NCBI GenBank assembly: GCA_050290225.1
Contig: JBNKHG010000039.1
Coordinates: 1 to 49,234, forward strand
Origin: JBNKHG01 sp050290225
GTDB taxonomy: Bacteria > Pseudomonadota > Gammaproteobacteria > Pseudomonadales > Cellvibrionaceae
Length of the DNA: 49,234 nt
Reading direction: 5' to 3'
Both the position numbers and the translations under genes were made by a program. Positions 16,929 through 24,607 of this stretch are shown one piece after another. The notes under the pieces were generated by a model, which saw only the letters and a list, made by a program, of their open reading frames with translations, had not been told where the DNA came from and ran no database searches. Every line of letters begins with the position of its first letter. Position 1 is the stretch's first letter.

Positions 16929-18380
16929 TTAACGGTCCGCGTCCCGCCCACTGCATTCCTGCAATTCCAATGCTCTGCCCAACTGACTGACTCCCGAACT
17001 GAAGGCCATGGGCCCCACATCCTCGACAGGCATCGAGTCCTTTGCCAACGGGATATGCTGGCTGGCTATCCGCCCCACCCGCCGCCACAACACCCAAAAC
17101 GCCAGGCTCCCCCAAAGGACCATGGCCAGTATCTCGCCGAGCAGAATACCCCGGGCACCCAAAATGATCGAGCCCAGCGTGACCAGGGGCAGCACACCCA
17201 ACAACACCCGCCCCACGTTGAAGCCGGTGGCCAGTACCGGCAGGTGGAGATTATTGAAACCGGCTACCGCGATCATCATCACCCCCACAAACAAGAAACC
17301 GCCCATCAGCCAGGTCAGGTAAAAATGGATAAGCCGGGCGCCTTCGCCGGTAGCGCCGAACAGTGTGATGATCTCTTCCCGTGCAATCAGCATCAGGCAC
17401 CAGACACCCAGTGCGTAAAGGGCGTTGTAACGTATGGCAATCAATAGCGCCTGCCTGACCCGGTCAAATCGACCGGCGCCGGCATTCTGGCCAACAATCG
17501 GACCCATCGCCATAATAATGCCGAAGGTGAACGCAAAGACCACCGGTAAAATTCTGCCCAGAATGGCAACGCCGGCGACCGCGCTATCGCCATAATCGGC
17601 CATGGTGCGCAGCACGTAGCCACTCCCCACAGGAGTGGCCAACGTGGTAAGGATCGACGGCCCGGCAATGTTGGCCACGGCCACCATGTCCGAACGCAAC
17701 GCCTGCCAACGCACGGCAACCAAAAAGCGGTGCACAACCGCCAACAGCCACATTCCCACGACCGCCAGCGCCAACCGCGACACCAGTGCCGCGAACGCCG
17801 CACCGCGAATTTCAAGCCCCATGCCAACAATAAAAAGTGGGTCGAGCACCAGGGTCACGGCCGCCGCAACCAACGTCACCCACAGGCTGCGCCGGGCGTC
17901 ACCCAGCGCCCGTAAAGCCGCCGCCGCACACATGCCGCAAACCAGTAACGGGGTTGCCGGCACCACCAGTTCGCAGTAACTCACCGCCAGCGCCAATGTT
18001 CTCTCGCGCGCACCCAGCAGTTCCAGCAATGGCGACAACCAGAACCACACCAGCAACGACAGAATTGATGTGAATACCACATTGACCAATAGCGCGTGGG
18101 TGCAAAGGCGACGCGCCAACGGCCGATTGTGCTGCCCCTCGGCCCTGGCCACCAGGGCGGCCATGGCGATCTGCATTCCCAACCCGACCGACACCAGGAA
18201 AAACAACAGTATGCCGGCAAAGCCGATGGCGGCGGCAAGCTCCTGGTGTCCCAGTCTGCTTAAGAAGTACATATCCACCAGATCGCAGGCCAACAGGGCC
18301 AGCAAGCTGATCGTGTTGGCGCCCGCCATGGTGAGCGTATGGCGTGACAGTGATCCTCTAGTGAAAACGGCAACAGACAA
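16929..18380 (-). CDS. MATE family efflux transporter
   Basis: A protein of about 483 residues with 12 helices and two homologous halves. The N half begins HTLTMAGANTISLLALLACD followed by LVDMYFLSRLG. The C half has NIAGPSILTTLATPVGSGYV and GIIMAMGPIVGQNAGAGRFD. The start is set at a TTG seven bases after the acyl-CoA dehydrogenase stop, because the first ATG (codon 18) would remove half of helix 1. It is a different subfamily from the MATE at 12574. The placement between acyl-CoA dehydrogenase and SDR suggests export of a pathway product, or exchange, in the same operon. Confidence 0.9.
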   Translation of the reverse strand: MSVAVFTRGSLSRHTLTMAGANTISLLALLACDLVDMYFLSRLGHQELAAAIGFAGILLFFLVSVGLGMQIAMAALVARAEGQHNRPLARRLCTHALLVNVVFTSILSLLVWFWLSPLLELLGARERTLALAVSYCELVVPATPLLVCGMCAAAALRALGDARRSLWVTLVAAAVTLVLDPLFIVGMGLEIRGAAFAALVSRLALAVVGMWLLAVVHRFLVAVRWQALRSDMVAVANIAGPSILTTLATPVGSGYVLRTMADYGDSAVAGVAILGRILPVVFAFTFGIIMAMGPIVGQNAGAGRFDRVRQALLIAIRYNALYALGVWCLMLIAREEIITLFGATGEGARLIHFYLTWLMGGFLFVGVMMIAVAGFNNLHLPVLATGFNVGRVLLGVLPLVTLGSIILGARGILLGEILAMVLWGSLAFWVLWRRVGRIASQHIPLAKDSMPVEDVGPMAFSSGVSQLGRALELQECSGRDADR

Positions 18381-18386
18381 AATAGA

Positions 18387-20189
18387 TCAGAACCATTCCG
18401 CCCGCATATCGAGACAGGTGCCGTCGACCGCTTTCAGCAGACGCGCCCAGTGATCAATTTCCGGCAGTTCGTAAAGAAAGAAATACTGCAACGCCTGCAA
18501 CTTGCCGCGATAGAAATTCACATCCGCTTCGTGGGGGTCTTGCGCCAGCGCACGGGTGGCGACTATGCCCTGCTTCAACCAGATCCAGGCGATAACAATA
18601 TTGCCGAACAGCTCCAGGTACTTGACCGAATTGGCCAACGCTTTATCGATATCATCACCCATCGCTTGCAGTAATTTCAGGGTGGTTTCATCCAGCAGTG
18701 TGACTGCAGCGGAAAGCGATTGCGCATAACTCTCGAGCCCGGACAGTGCCTGCGCTTCCGAGATGGTGCGGTCGAACTCACTCAGCAGTGCCTTGTACGA
18801 GGCTCTATCGTTAATGCGTACCTTGCGGGCCAGCAGGTCCAGTGACTGGATGCCGTAGGTACCTTCGTGGATGGGATTCAGGCGATTGTCCCGGTAAAAC
18901 ATCTCCACCGGGTGTTCGTTGATATAGCCGTGCCCGCCCATTACCTGGATGGCCAGGCTATTGGCGCGCGGGCCGTATTCCGACGGCCAGGACTTGATCA
19001 CGGGTGTGAGAATATCCAGCAGGGTGGACGCCCGCTCCCGCTCCGCCTCGGTGGGTGCGGTGCGGCTGTCGTCATCGAGTTGCGAGCCGTAAAGGCAGAG
19101 CGCGTAACCGCCCTCGGCGTAGGCTTTTTGCGCCAGCAGCATGCGGCGGATGTCGGCGTGCTCGATAATGTTGACCGGCGCCGACAGCGGATCCTTATTG
19201 GAAGGCAGTCGCCCCTGGGGGCGCTCTTTGGCGTAATCGAGGGAGTACTGATAGCCGGTCAACGCCAGCACGGACGCGCCCGTGCCCACCATAATGCGCG
19301 CCTCGTTCATCATATGGAACATGTAGCGCAGGCCCTGGTTCTCCTCGCCCACCAGGTAACCGACGGCGCCCTCTTTCTCGCCAAAATTGAGGGCCGTTGA
19401 CGTGTGACCTCGACCGCCCATTTTGTGGAACAGGCCCGCTAAAGCCACCTCGTTGCGCGCACCGATGGAACCGTCATCATCGACCAGGAACTTGGGGACG
19501 ATAAACAGCGAAATACCCTTCACTCCTTTCGGTGCGCCCTTGACCCGCGCCAACACCAGATGCACGATATTTTCATTCATCTCGTGATCGCCGCCGGAGA
19601 TAAAAATCTTGTTGCCGGTAATGCGGTAGCTGCCGTCCGCCTCTTTTACAGCGGTGGTGGTCAAATCCGCCAAACCGGAACCGGCGCCCGGTTCGGTCAT
19701 GGCCATGGTGCCCGCAAAGCGGCCGGCACGCATGGGCTCCACCCATTTTTGAATTTGTTCTTCGGTGCCGTAGGCGTCGATCAGGTTGGCGTTGGCGGAG
19801 GTCAGCCCCACATAACCGATGGTATTGCTGCCCGCCGCGCCCAGATAGGCGCTCACCACATTGGCCACCAGGCCGGGCAGTTGCATACCGCCCAACTCGT
19901 AATCCGCCGTCGCCGAGGCCAGCCCGGATTCGATAATGGCTTCGTTGGCGGCTTGGATTTCCGGAATCATCCGCACCTTTTCACCATCGAAAGTGGGCTG
20001 GTTCATATCCACTTTCTGGCGATAAGGCACAAGGTATTTCTCCGCTACAGCCTTGGCGGTATCGATGGCGGCTTCATAGGTTTCCCGGCTGTGATCCTCA
20101 TACCGGGGGCGCTTGGCCATGGCCTCCGAGTCAAACAACTCGTAAAGATAAAACGCCATGTCACGATCATTCAACAAGGGTGCGGCCAT
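18387..20189 (-). CDS. Acyl-CoA dehydrogenase, long (about 600 residues) DmdC-like type
   Basis: A 600-residue FAD flavoprotein. An N-terminal extension (AFYLYELFDSEAMAKRPRYE) precedes the helical N domain. The mid domain has GTMAMTEPGAGSGLADL, ITGNKIFISGGDHEM and HKMGGRGHTSTALNFG. The C domain has NEARIMVGTGASVLALTGYQ, VMGGHGYINEHPVEMFYRD and NPIHEGTYGIQSLDLLARK, where the Glu of HEGT is the likely catalytic base. A further C-terminal helical domain makes it the longer subfamily that includes 3-methylthiopropanoyl-CoA dehydrogenase. It introduces the 2,3-double bond into an acyl-CoA. ATG at 20189 is chosen because AAGGAG lies 5 bases upstream. The operator copy at 20251 lies 62 bases before the start. 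Confidence 0.93.
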   Translation of the reverse strand: MAAPLLNDRDMAFYLYELFDSEAMAKRPRYEDHSRETYEAAIDTAKAVAEKYLVPYRQKVDMNQPTFDGEKVRMIPEIQAANEAIIESGLASATADYELGGMQLPGLVANVVSAYLGAAGSNTIGYVGLTSANANLIDAYGTEEQIQKWVEPMRAGRFAGTMAMTEPGAGSGLADLTTTAVKEADGSYRITGNKIFISGGDHEMNENIVHLVLARVKGAPKGVKGISLFIVPKFLVDDDGSIGARNEVALAGLFHKMGGRGHTSTALNFGEKEGAVGYLVGEENQGLRYMFHMMNEARIMVGTGASVLALTGYQYSLDYAKERPQGRLPSNKDPLSAPVNIIEHADIRRMLLAQKAYAEGGYALCLYGSQLDDDSRTAPTEAERERASTLLDILTPVIKSWPSEYGPRANSLAIQVMGGHGYINEHPVEMFYRDNRLNPIHEGTYGIQSLDLLARKVRINDRASYKALLSEFDRTISEAQALSGLESYAQSLSAAVTLLDETTLKLLQAMGDDIDKALANSVKYLELFGNIVIAWIWLKQGIVATRALAQDPHEADVNFYRGKLQALQYFFLYELPEIDHWARLLKAVDGTCLDMRAEWF

Positions 20190-20250
20190 GGAAACTCCTT
20201 CCGATACAATAAGCAAAAGGGGCTATTTTGATTCAGGGTATGGCGTTTAA

Positions 20251-20280
20251 CCATGGCAATAGCGGCAAAAAAAATTGGCA
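20251..20280 (-). promoter_or_regulatory. Putative shared operator, copy 3 (upstream of acyl-CoA dehydrogenase)
   Basis: The minus-strand site starts TGCCAATTTTTTTTGCC and ends ATTGCCATGG, giving three TGCC boxes at positions 1, 14 and 23. It shares a run of eight T and the flanking TGCYAA with copy 4 and sits at nearly the same distance from its gene start (62 versus 57 bases). Confidence 0.6.
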
Positions 20281-20314
20281 TAATTCGCCAGGGGTCATTG
20301 CTTTTTAAGCAGAC

Positions 20315-21115
20315 TCAAAAGCGATCCCGACCGCCGGCGGTCATGCCTCCGTCAGCGGCAATTTCCTGGCAATTGACATAGCCGGCTCCCTCACTGGCCA
20401 GAAACAGCGCTACTTGAGCCACATCGCCGGGCTGCCCGGCGCGTCCGGTGGGGTTGGCGGCGGCAAGATTCCGGTTGAGCTTTTCCATTTTGCGCTGGTT
20501 CTCGGCCTCGTCGAGGGTACGGGCCCGCTCGGAGCCGCCGTAAAACACGGGCGTTGCCACCGCGCCGGGCAGAATGGCATTGGCCGTGATCCCGTGATGG
20601 CCCAGTTCCATCCCCGCCATGCGAGTCAATTGCGACACCGCCGCTTTGGCCGCACTGTAGAGATACCCGCCCATGTGGGTGCGGATGGCTGCGACGCTGG
20701 AATTGTTGATAATGCGCCCCCAGCCCTGGGCCTTCATGTGGGGCACGGCGTGTTTGGTACCGAACACCACACTGCCCACCAGCAGGTCCATGGCATGACG
20801 GAAATCGTCCATCGTCACATCTTCAATTCCCCCACGGGTAAGGCCGCCGGCGTTATTGAACAGGATATCGAGGCGCCCGAAATGCGCCACGGTTTCCGCC
20901 ACCGAGGCCTCGACCTCCGCTTCGTGCAGCACATCGGCACGGAAAAACCGGGCGTTGCCACCCAGGCGCGCCTCAACCGCCCGCCCCTTCTCCCCGTCCC
21001 GGCCGGTGAACATTACCTTGGCGCCTTCGGCCACGAACAGCTCCACCGTGGCTTCGCCGATGCCGCTGGTACCGCCGGTAATTAATGCGACCTTGTTTTG
21101 CAGAATTTCAGGCAT
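20315..21115 (-). CDS. Short-chain dehydrogenase/reductase (SDR)
   Basis: A 266-residue classical SDR: ITGGTSGIGEATVEL (cofactor loop), FTGRDGEKGR, FRADV, LDILFNNAGG, IINNSSVAAI (catalytic Ser), YLYSAAKAAV (Tyr and Lys) and the C-terminal ADGGMTAGG. Arg in TGRD after beta-2 suggests NADP preference. ATG at 21115 is used because AGG lies upstream at proper spacing, whereas the earlier in-frame codon is a GTG. It has its own operator copy at 21172-21201 and is separated from the MDR gene by 144 bases, so it is probably a separate unit of the same regulon. It likely acts on a 3-hydroxyacyl or similar intermediate. Confidence 0.92.
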   Translation of the reverse strand: MPEILQNKVALITGGTSGIGEATVELFVAEGAKVMFTGRDGEKGRAVEARLGGNARFFRADVLHEAEVEASVAETVAHFGRLDILFNNAGGLTRGGIEDVTMDDFRHAMDLLVGSVVFGTKHAVPHMKAQGWGRIINNSSVAAIRTHMGGYLYSAAKAAVSQLTRMAGMELGHHGITANAILPGAVATPVFYGGSERARTLDEAENQRKMEKLNRNLAAANPTGRAGQPGDVAQVALFLASEGAGYVNCQEIAADGGMTAGGRDRF

Positions 21116-21171
21116 GTGCACCTCACAGTCAGTTTTGGGGCTTGCAGTGTGAAGGTTATCAGGTGCTCAAG

Positions 21172-21201
21172 CCATGGCGAATTGGGCAAAAAAAATTAGC
21201 A
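21172..21201 (-). promoter_or_regulatory. Putative shared operator, copy 4 (upstream of SDR)
   Basis: The minus-strand site starts TGCTAATTTTTTTTGCC and ends TTCGCCATGG. Nearly all of its first 17 bases match copy 3. Confidence 0.6.
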
Positions 21202-21259
21202 AAAAATGCGCCGTGACACGTTAATAACACTCCACCCTCAAATTCGAGCATCTATTTAC

Positions 21260-22411
21260 CTAAACGTCCCGGTTCGGATCGATCAGGTATTTCTCCCCCG
21301 TCGCCTGTCTGGCGTAACTCTCGATTGTCTCCTTCCGCAGGGCTTCCTTTAACGAGATGACTTTGGTGTAGGCACTGGCAAAGGTCGTCCTGATTTCATC
21401 GGCGACTTTTTGTTTGAGCTGCGCGGATTTCCCGGGCCCCACTTTCTCCAGAAAATAGGGCAGCAGCCAGCCACCGACACCCCAGGCCATACCGAAGGTG
21501 CGCCTGATTTCCGTGGGCGCCCGGTCGAGACCGCCGTAGATGTACACCTGCTTGTGGATAGCGGTGCCGTATACGCCGGTGCCCTGGGCGGAGCGGTTGG
21601 CGGCAACTTCCATGCAGTCCAGAATCCGGCTGGCCAGTTTGCCGCCGCCGATGGCATCGAAGGCAAGGGTGGCGCCGGTGGCGGCCAGCGCCTCGGTGAG
21701 GTCGTTGGTAAAGGTGGGGGAGCTGGAATTGCAGATATGGTTGGCGCCCAGGGATTGCAGAAGCTCCACCTGCTCCGGCTTGCGCACAATGTTAACCAGC
21801 TCGACGCCCTCATTCCGGCAGAGTTTGATCAACATCTGCCCCAGGTTGGAGGCTCCCACGGTATGCACCAGCGCGGTGTGGCCCTCCATGCGCATGGTTT
21901 CCACCATGCCTATGGCCGTGAGGGGATTGATGAAACTGGAAGCCGCTTCGGCGGGGGTAACGCCCTCGGGCAGCACCAGGCAGTCATCCACCCGGATACA
22001 CCGGTACTGGGTATAGGCGGGCCGCCCCATAAAGGCCACCGTTCGGCCCAGCAGCGCGCGGGCGGCATCTGAGCTGCCGGTTTCCACCACCACACCCGCG
22101 CCTTCGTTGCCCACGGCCCAGGGGTCGTCCACGCGCGCGGCGACGGTACCCAGCTTCATTGCCGATTCGCTGATATCCACAGTGGCCACCGGATTATCCG
22201 GCGTACCGGCATCCCGCACAGTGCCCATATCCGCCGGCCCGAACAATACGCCCAGATCGGAAGGGTTGATGGGCGCGGCCTCCACGCGAACGATCAACTC
22301 GTCTTCCGCCGGCGCCGGGGTTTCTACAGTGACCAGCTTCAGCTCTACCTGGCCGGCGGGGGTGATTGAGGACTGCATCTGCAGGCCTTTTGCGTGTTTT
22401 CGGTTGGACAT
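21260..22411 (-). CDS. Zinc-binding dehydrogenase family (MDR, quinone-oxidoreductase-like)
   Basis: A 383-residue medium-chain dehydrogenase/reductase. The N-terminal GroES-like domain has DELIVRVEAAPINPSDLGVL and WAVGNEGAGVVVETG. The nucleotide-binding domain has ALVHTVGASNLGQMLIKLCR in place of the usual GxGxxG, then ELLQSLGANHICNSS and TLAFDAIGGG. No structural or catalytic zinc cysteine cluster is visible, so it is of the zinc-independent enoyl reductase/quinone reductase type. AGAGG lies 11 bases before the ATG. It carries the operator copy at 22499-22528. It could reduce an enoyl-CoA or unsaturated ketone made in the same pathway. Confidence 0.88.
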   Translation of the reverse strand: MSNRKHAKGLQMQSSITPAGQVELKLVTVETPAPAEDELIVRVEAAPINPSDLGVLFGPADMGTVRDAGTPDNPVATVDISESAMKLGTVAARVDDPWAVGNEGAGVVVETGSSDAARALLGRTVAFMGRPAYTQYRCIRVDDCLVLPEGVTPAEAASSFINPLTAIGMVETMRMEGHTALVHTVGASNLGQMLIKLCRNEGVELVNIVRKPEQVELLQSLGANHICNSSSPTFTNDLTEALAATGATLAFDAIGGGKLASRILDCMEVAANRSAQGTGVYGTAIHKQVYIYGGLDRAPTEIRRTFGMAWGVGGWLLPYFLEKVGPGKSAQLKQKVADEIRTTFASAYTKVISLKEALRKETIESYARQATGEKYLIDPNRDV

Positions 22412-22498
22412 GGCGTGCCTCTCTACGCTTTAATTTCGGTTCCCGTTAATACAGTAAGGGATGCAGTGCTGGATTTTGACCGTTACGTGAGAGACAAG

Positions 22499-22528
22499 CC
22501 ATAGCATTTTCTACTATAAAATTGTGCA
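22499..22528 (-). promoter_or_regulatory. Putative shared operator, copy 5 (upstream of MDR)
   Basis: The minus-strand site starts TGCACAATTTTATAG and ends AATGCTATGG, 88 bases before the MDR start. Its right half is nearly the same as copy 1. Confidence 0.5.
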
Positions 22529-22600
22529 GATTGAGCCAATTGGCAGCGTCCCGTATGGGCCAAGCGCTGGACATCGAACCAATCAAATCCGAACCCGCCA

Positions 22601-22890
22601 TCAGACCTCAACGATTGCCTGGTAAGTCAACTGGCGCATCCGCTCCCGGGAAGGGATGTGCCCTGTTGACACCAGTTGGGTCATGACCATGCCTACCAAT
22701 TGCTGCTTGCGGTCGATTCAGACAAATTGGCAGGACTGCCAATTTGGGCGCCATAGCGAAGCAAAGGCGGGCGTAGCTTGAGCGGCAAGGATAGCGCGAA
22801 TCAACTCGGTGCTGGCGGAACCACCCCAGGAGTATTCCCCGTTGGAGCCGGTCCAGCCGGTGGCGGCGATGTCGGTGACCACAAAGTCGT
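22601..22890 (-). pseudogene. C-terminal fragment of a class C beta-lactamase-like hydrolase (fragment A)
   Basis: The minus strand matches the last 75 or so codons of the intact gene at 24608. VTDIAATGWTGSNGEYSWGG is followed by an inserted stretch (ALWRPNWQSCQFV type), then a stop in place of Trp, then IDRKQQLVGMVMTQLVSTGH, PSRERMRQLTYQAIVEV and a stop. The N-terminal catalytic part is missing. The insertion contains the hairpin at 22723-22746 and recurs in fragment B at 44118. Confidence 0.75.
22723..22746. repeat. Perfect 11-bp hairpin inside beta-lactamase fragment A
   Basis: CAAATTGGCAG at 22723-22733 pairs with CTGCCAATTTG at 22736-22746 across a 2-base loop. It is followed by GGCGCCATAGCGAAGC. 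The same element with paired base changes is at 44237-44260. Confidence 0.7.
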
Positions 22891-23034
22891 ACAGTACCTC
22901 ATGGGAATCCATCCAACGTAATGCAACTAAATATAGTTGCAACTGGTCAAGATATTGATAGACTCAGCATCATGGATGAAGGAGCCATCGCGCAGGCAGG
23001 TTATCCAAACCCTGCGCCAAGGAGGTTTAATGTG

Positions 23035-23385
23035 ATGGGCAATGTTTTGAAATATAAAGGTTACTTTGGATCAATCGAGGCCAGCCCCGAGGATGATTGC
23101 CTGTTCGGCAAGCTGCAATTCATCCGGGATCTGGTGAGCTATGAAGGACACACCGTTCGTGAGCTTGAACAAGCGTTTCATGAAGCCATAGACGACTATC
23201 TGGCAACCTGCAAGGCGCAAGGCCGGGAACCGCAGACGCCATTCAAAGGATCCTTCAATGTACGAGTAGGGCAGCGACGGCACGAACGCGCGATGTTGGC
23301 CGTGCAACAACACCAGATAAAATCGTTGAATGAATTTGTCAGCCGTGCAATAGATCATGAGCTTGAACGGCTGGAGTCATCATAA
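23035..23385 (+). CDS. HicB family antitoxin (orphan)
   Basis: A 116-residue HicB-like protein. The N-terminal RNase-H-like fold has YKGYFGSIEASPEDDCLFGK, then DLVSYEGHTVRELEQAFHEA and IDDYLATCKAQGREP. The C-terminal ribbon-helix-helix segment is FNVRVGQRRHERAMLAVQQH followed by SLNEFVSRAIDHEL. ATG at 23035 is set by a strong AGGAGG 9 bases upstream; the frame is open further upstream but does not match the family. HicB normally neutralises the HicA mRNase encoded just before it. No hicA is present between the beta-lactamase fragment and this gene, so it is an orphan, retained or decaying. Confidence 0.85.
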   Translation: MGNVLKYKGYFGSIEASPEDDCLFGKLQFIRDLVSYEGHTVRELEQAFHEAIDDYLATCKAQGREPQTPFKGSFNVRVGQRRHERAMLAVQQHQIKSLNEFVSRAIDHELERLESS

Positions 23386-23511
23386 ATGCCGCCTCCCCAA
23401 TCCATGAAGGTGCGAACACATCAGGGGCCGGGGATAGCTTCCCCTGAAACGGAGCCCGTATATACGCTCGCATCTTATACTTGTTGATCAGCATTGTACT
23501 TGCAAAACCGG

Positions 23512-23532
23512 AGGAGTCCATATACGCGGAGG
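23512..23532. repeat. Left copy of a 21-bp perfect inverted repeat
   Basis: The segment beginning AGGAGTCCATATACGC is the exact reverse complement of 24493-24513. The pair brackets about 1 kb containing the truncated DUF4143 ATPase gene. No target-site duplication is visible outside the repeats. Confidence 0.8.
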
Positions 23533-23654
23533 CGCCTATTTAATCTCTCGCAGAACATTCCGGTTCAATATTTTCGCAGGCTTGTCATTAGGATATGTCT
23601 AACTTCTACTTCGGATTATCCTAACTTCAACCTCGGACATTTCGCGCATGTTGA

Positions 23655-24458
23655 TCAACAGATCAACTCGAAACGCTAAGCGCAAAAGAACTTAGACACT
23701 CCAGGGCACCCTTCAAAAAAGACCCGACAACCCTCTTATGGAAGGGGGGCTACCCTGAACTCTGGGCCAACCCCAACATCGACCCCGCCATGTACTTTGA
23801 GGACTACATACAAACCTACCTGGAACGGGATCTCAATGAGATCATCAAGGCAGCAAACCTGCGTGATTTCCGACGATTTATCACCATTTGCGCAACCCGA
23901 GTCGGGCAATTGCTTAACTATTCCGATATCGCCAAGGATGTATCCGTCTCCGCCAATACCATCAAACAATGGATCAGCATTCTCGAAGCCAGCGGCATCA
24001 TCTGCATCCTGCCGCCCTATTTCGGCAATATCAACAAACGTTTGATAAAAGCGCCAAAACTTTATTTTTGCGATACCGGCCTACTCTGTAACCTGCTCAA
24101 CATCAATGATTACGAAGACTGGTTCAGCCATCCTCAAAAAGGCAATCTGTGGGAAAACTTCGTATTCAACGAGCATGTCAAGACAACAGCCGGTGTTCCG
24201 GGAAAGAACCTGTTCTTCTACCGGGATAAAAATAATGTCGAGATTGACTTCGTGATGGAAAAAGGCAGCCGCATCACGCTGATTGAAGCAAAAGCCGCCG
24301 AGCAGATTAACGAACGTAGCCTGAACTTCAACAACGTGCGCCCGGTCTTCCACGCCAAAAAAGTGGACTGTATCGTTGCCTGCAGTATGCAGGAGCCCCG
24401 TCCTTTACAATTAAAAAATTACAGCCTTGTAAACCCGCTGCTTCACGATCTTGAATGA
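23655..24458 (+). pseudogene. DUF4143 / AAA-family ATPase, 5'-truncated
   Basis: The frame is open from just after a TGA at 23652 and encodes the C-terminal two thirds of the bacterial ATPase family that ends in DUF4143. Visible are LLWKGGYPELWANPNIDPAM, YIQTYLERDLNEIIKAANLR, the winged-helix YSDIAKDVSVSANTIKQWIS, KLYFCDTGLLCNLL, GNLWENFVFNEHVK and the nuclease-like KNNVEIDFVMEKGSRITLIEAKA segment. The N-terminal P-loop ATPase domain is absent, and the internal ATG at 23790 lacks a ribosome site, so it is probably dead. It lies between the 21-bp inverted repeats. Confidence 0.8.
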
Positions 24459-24492
24459 TTTTCTCGTCAAGCTGCAAAGCATTAACTCCGCT

Positions 24493-24513
24493 CCTCCGCG
24501 TATATGGACTCCT
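24493..24513. repeat. Right copy of the 21-bp perfect inverted repeat
   Basis: Begins CCTCCGCGTATATGG; reverse complement of 23512-23532. A further direct partial copy (GGAGGAGTCCA) follows about 40 bases downstream, next to a small CCTCCC/GGGAGG palindrome. Confidence 0.8.
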
Positions 24514-24607
24514 ATACGTTTTTGGTTCGCAACTTGAACGTACCTCCCAAGGGAGGAGGAGTCCACACATCGAGAGAAACAATCTGTTAAAGCACCGCGA
24601 GAACCAA

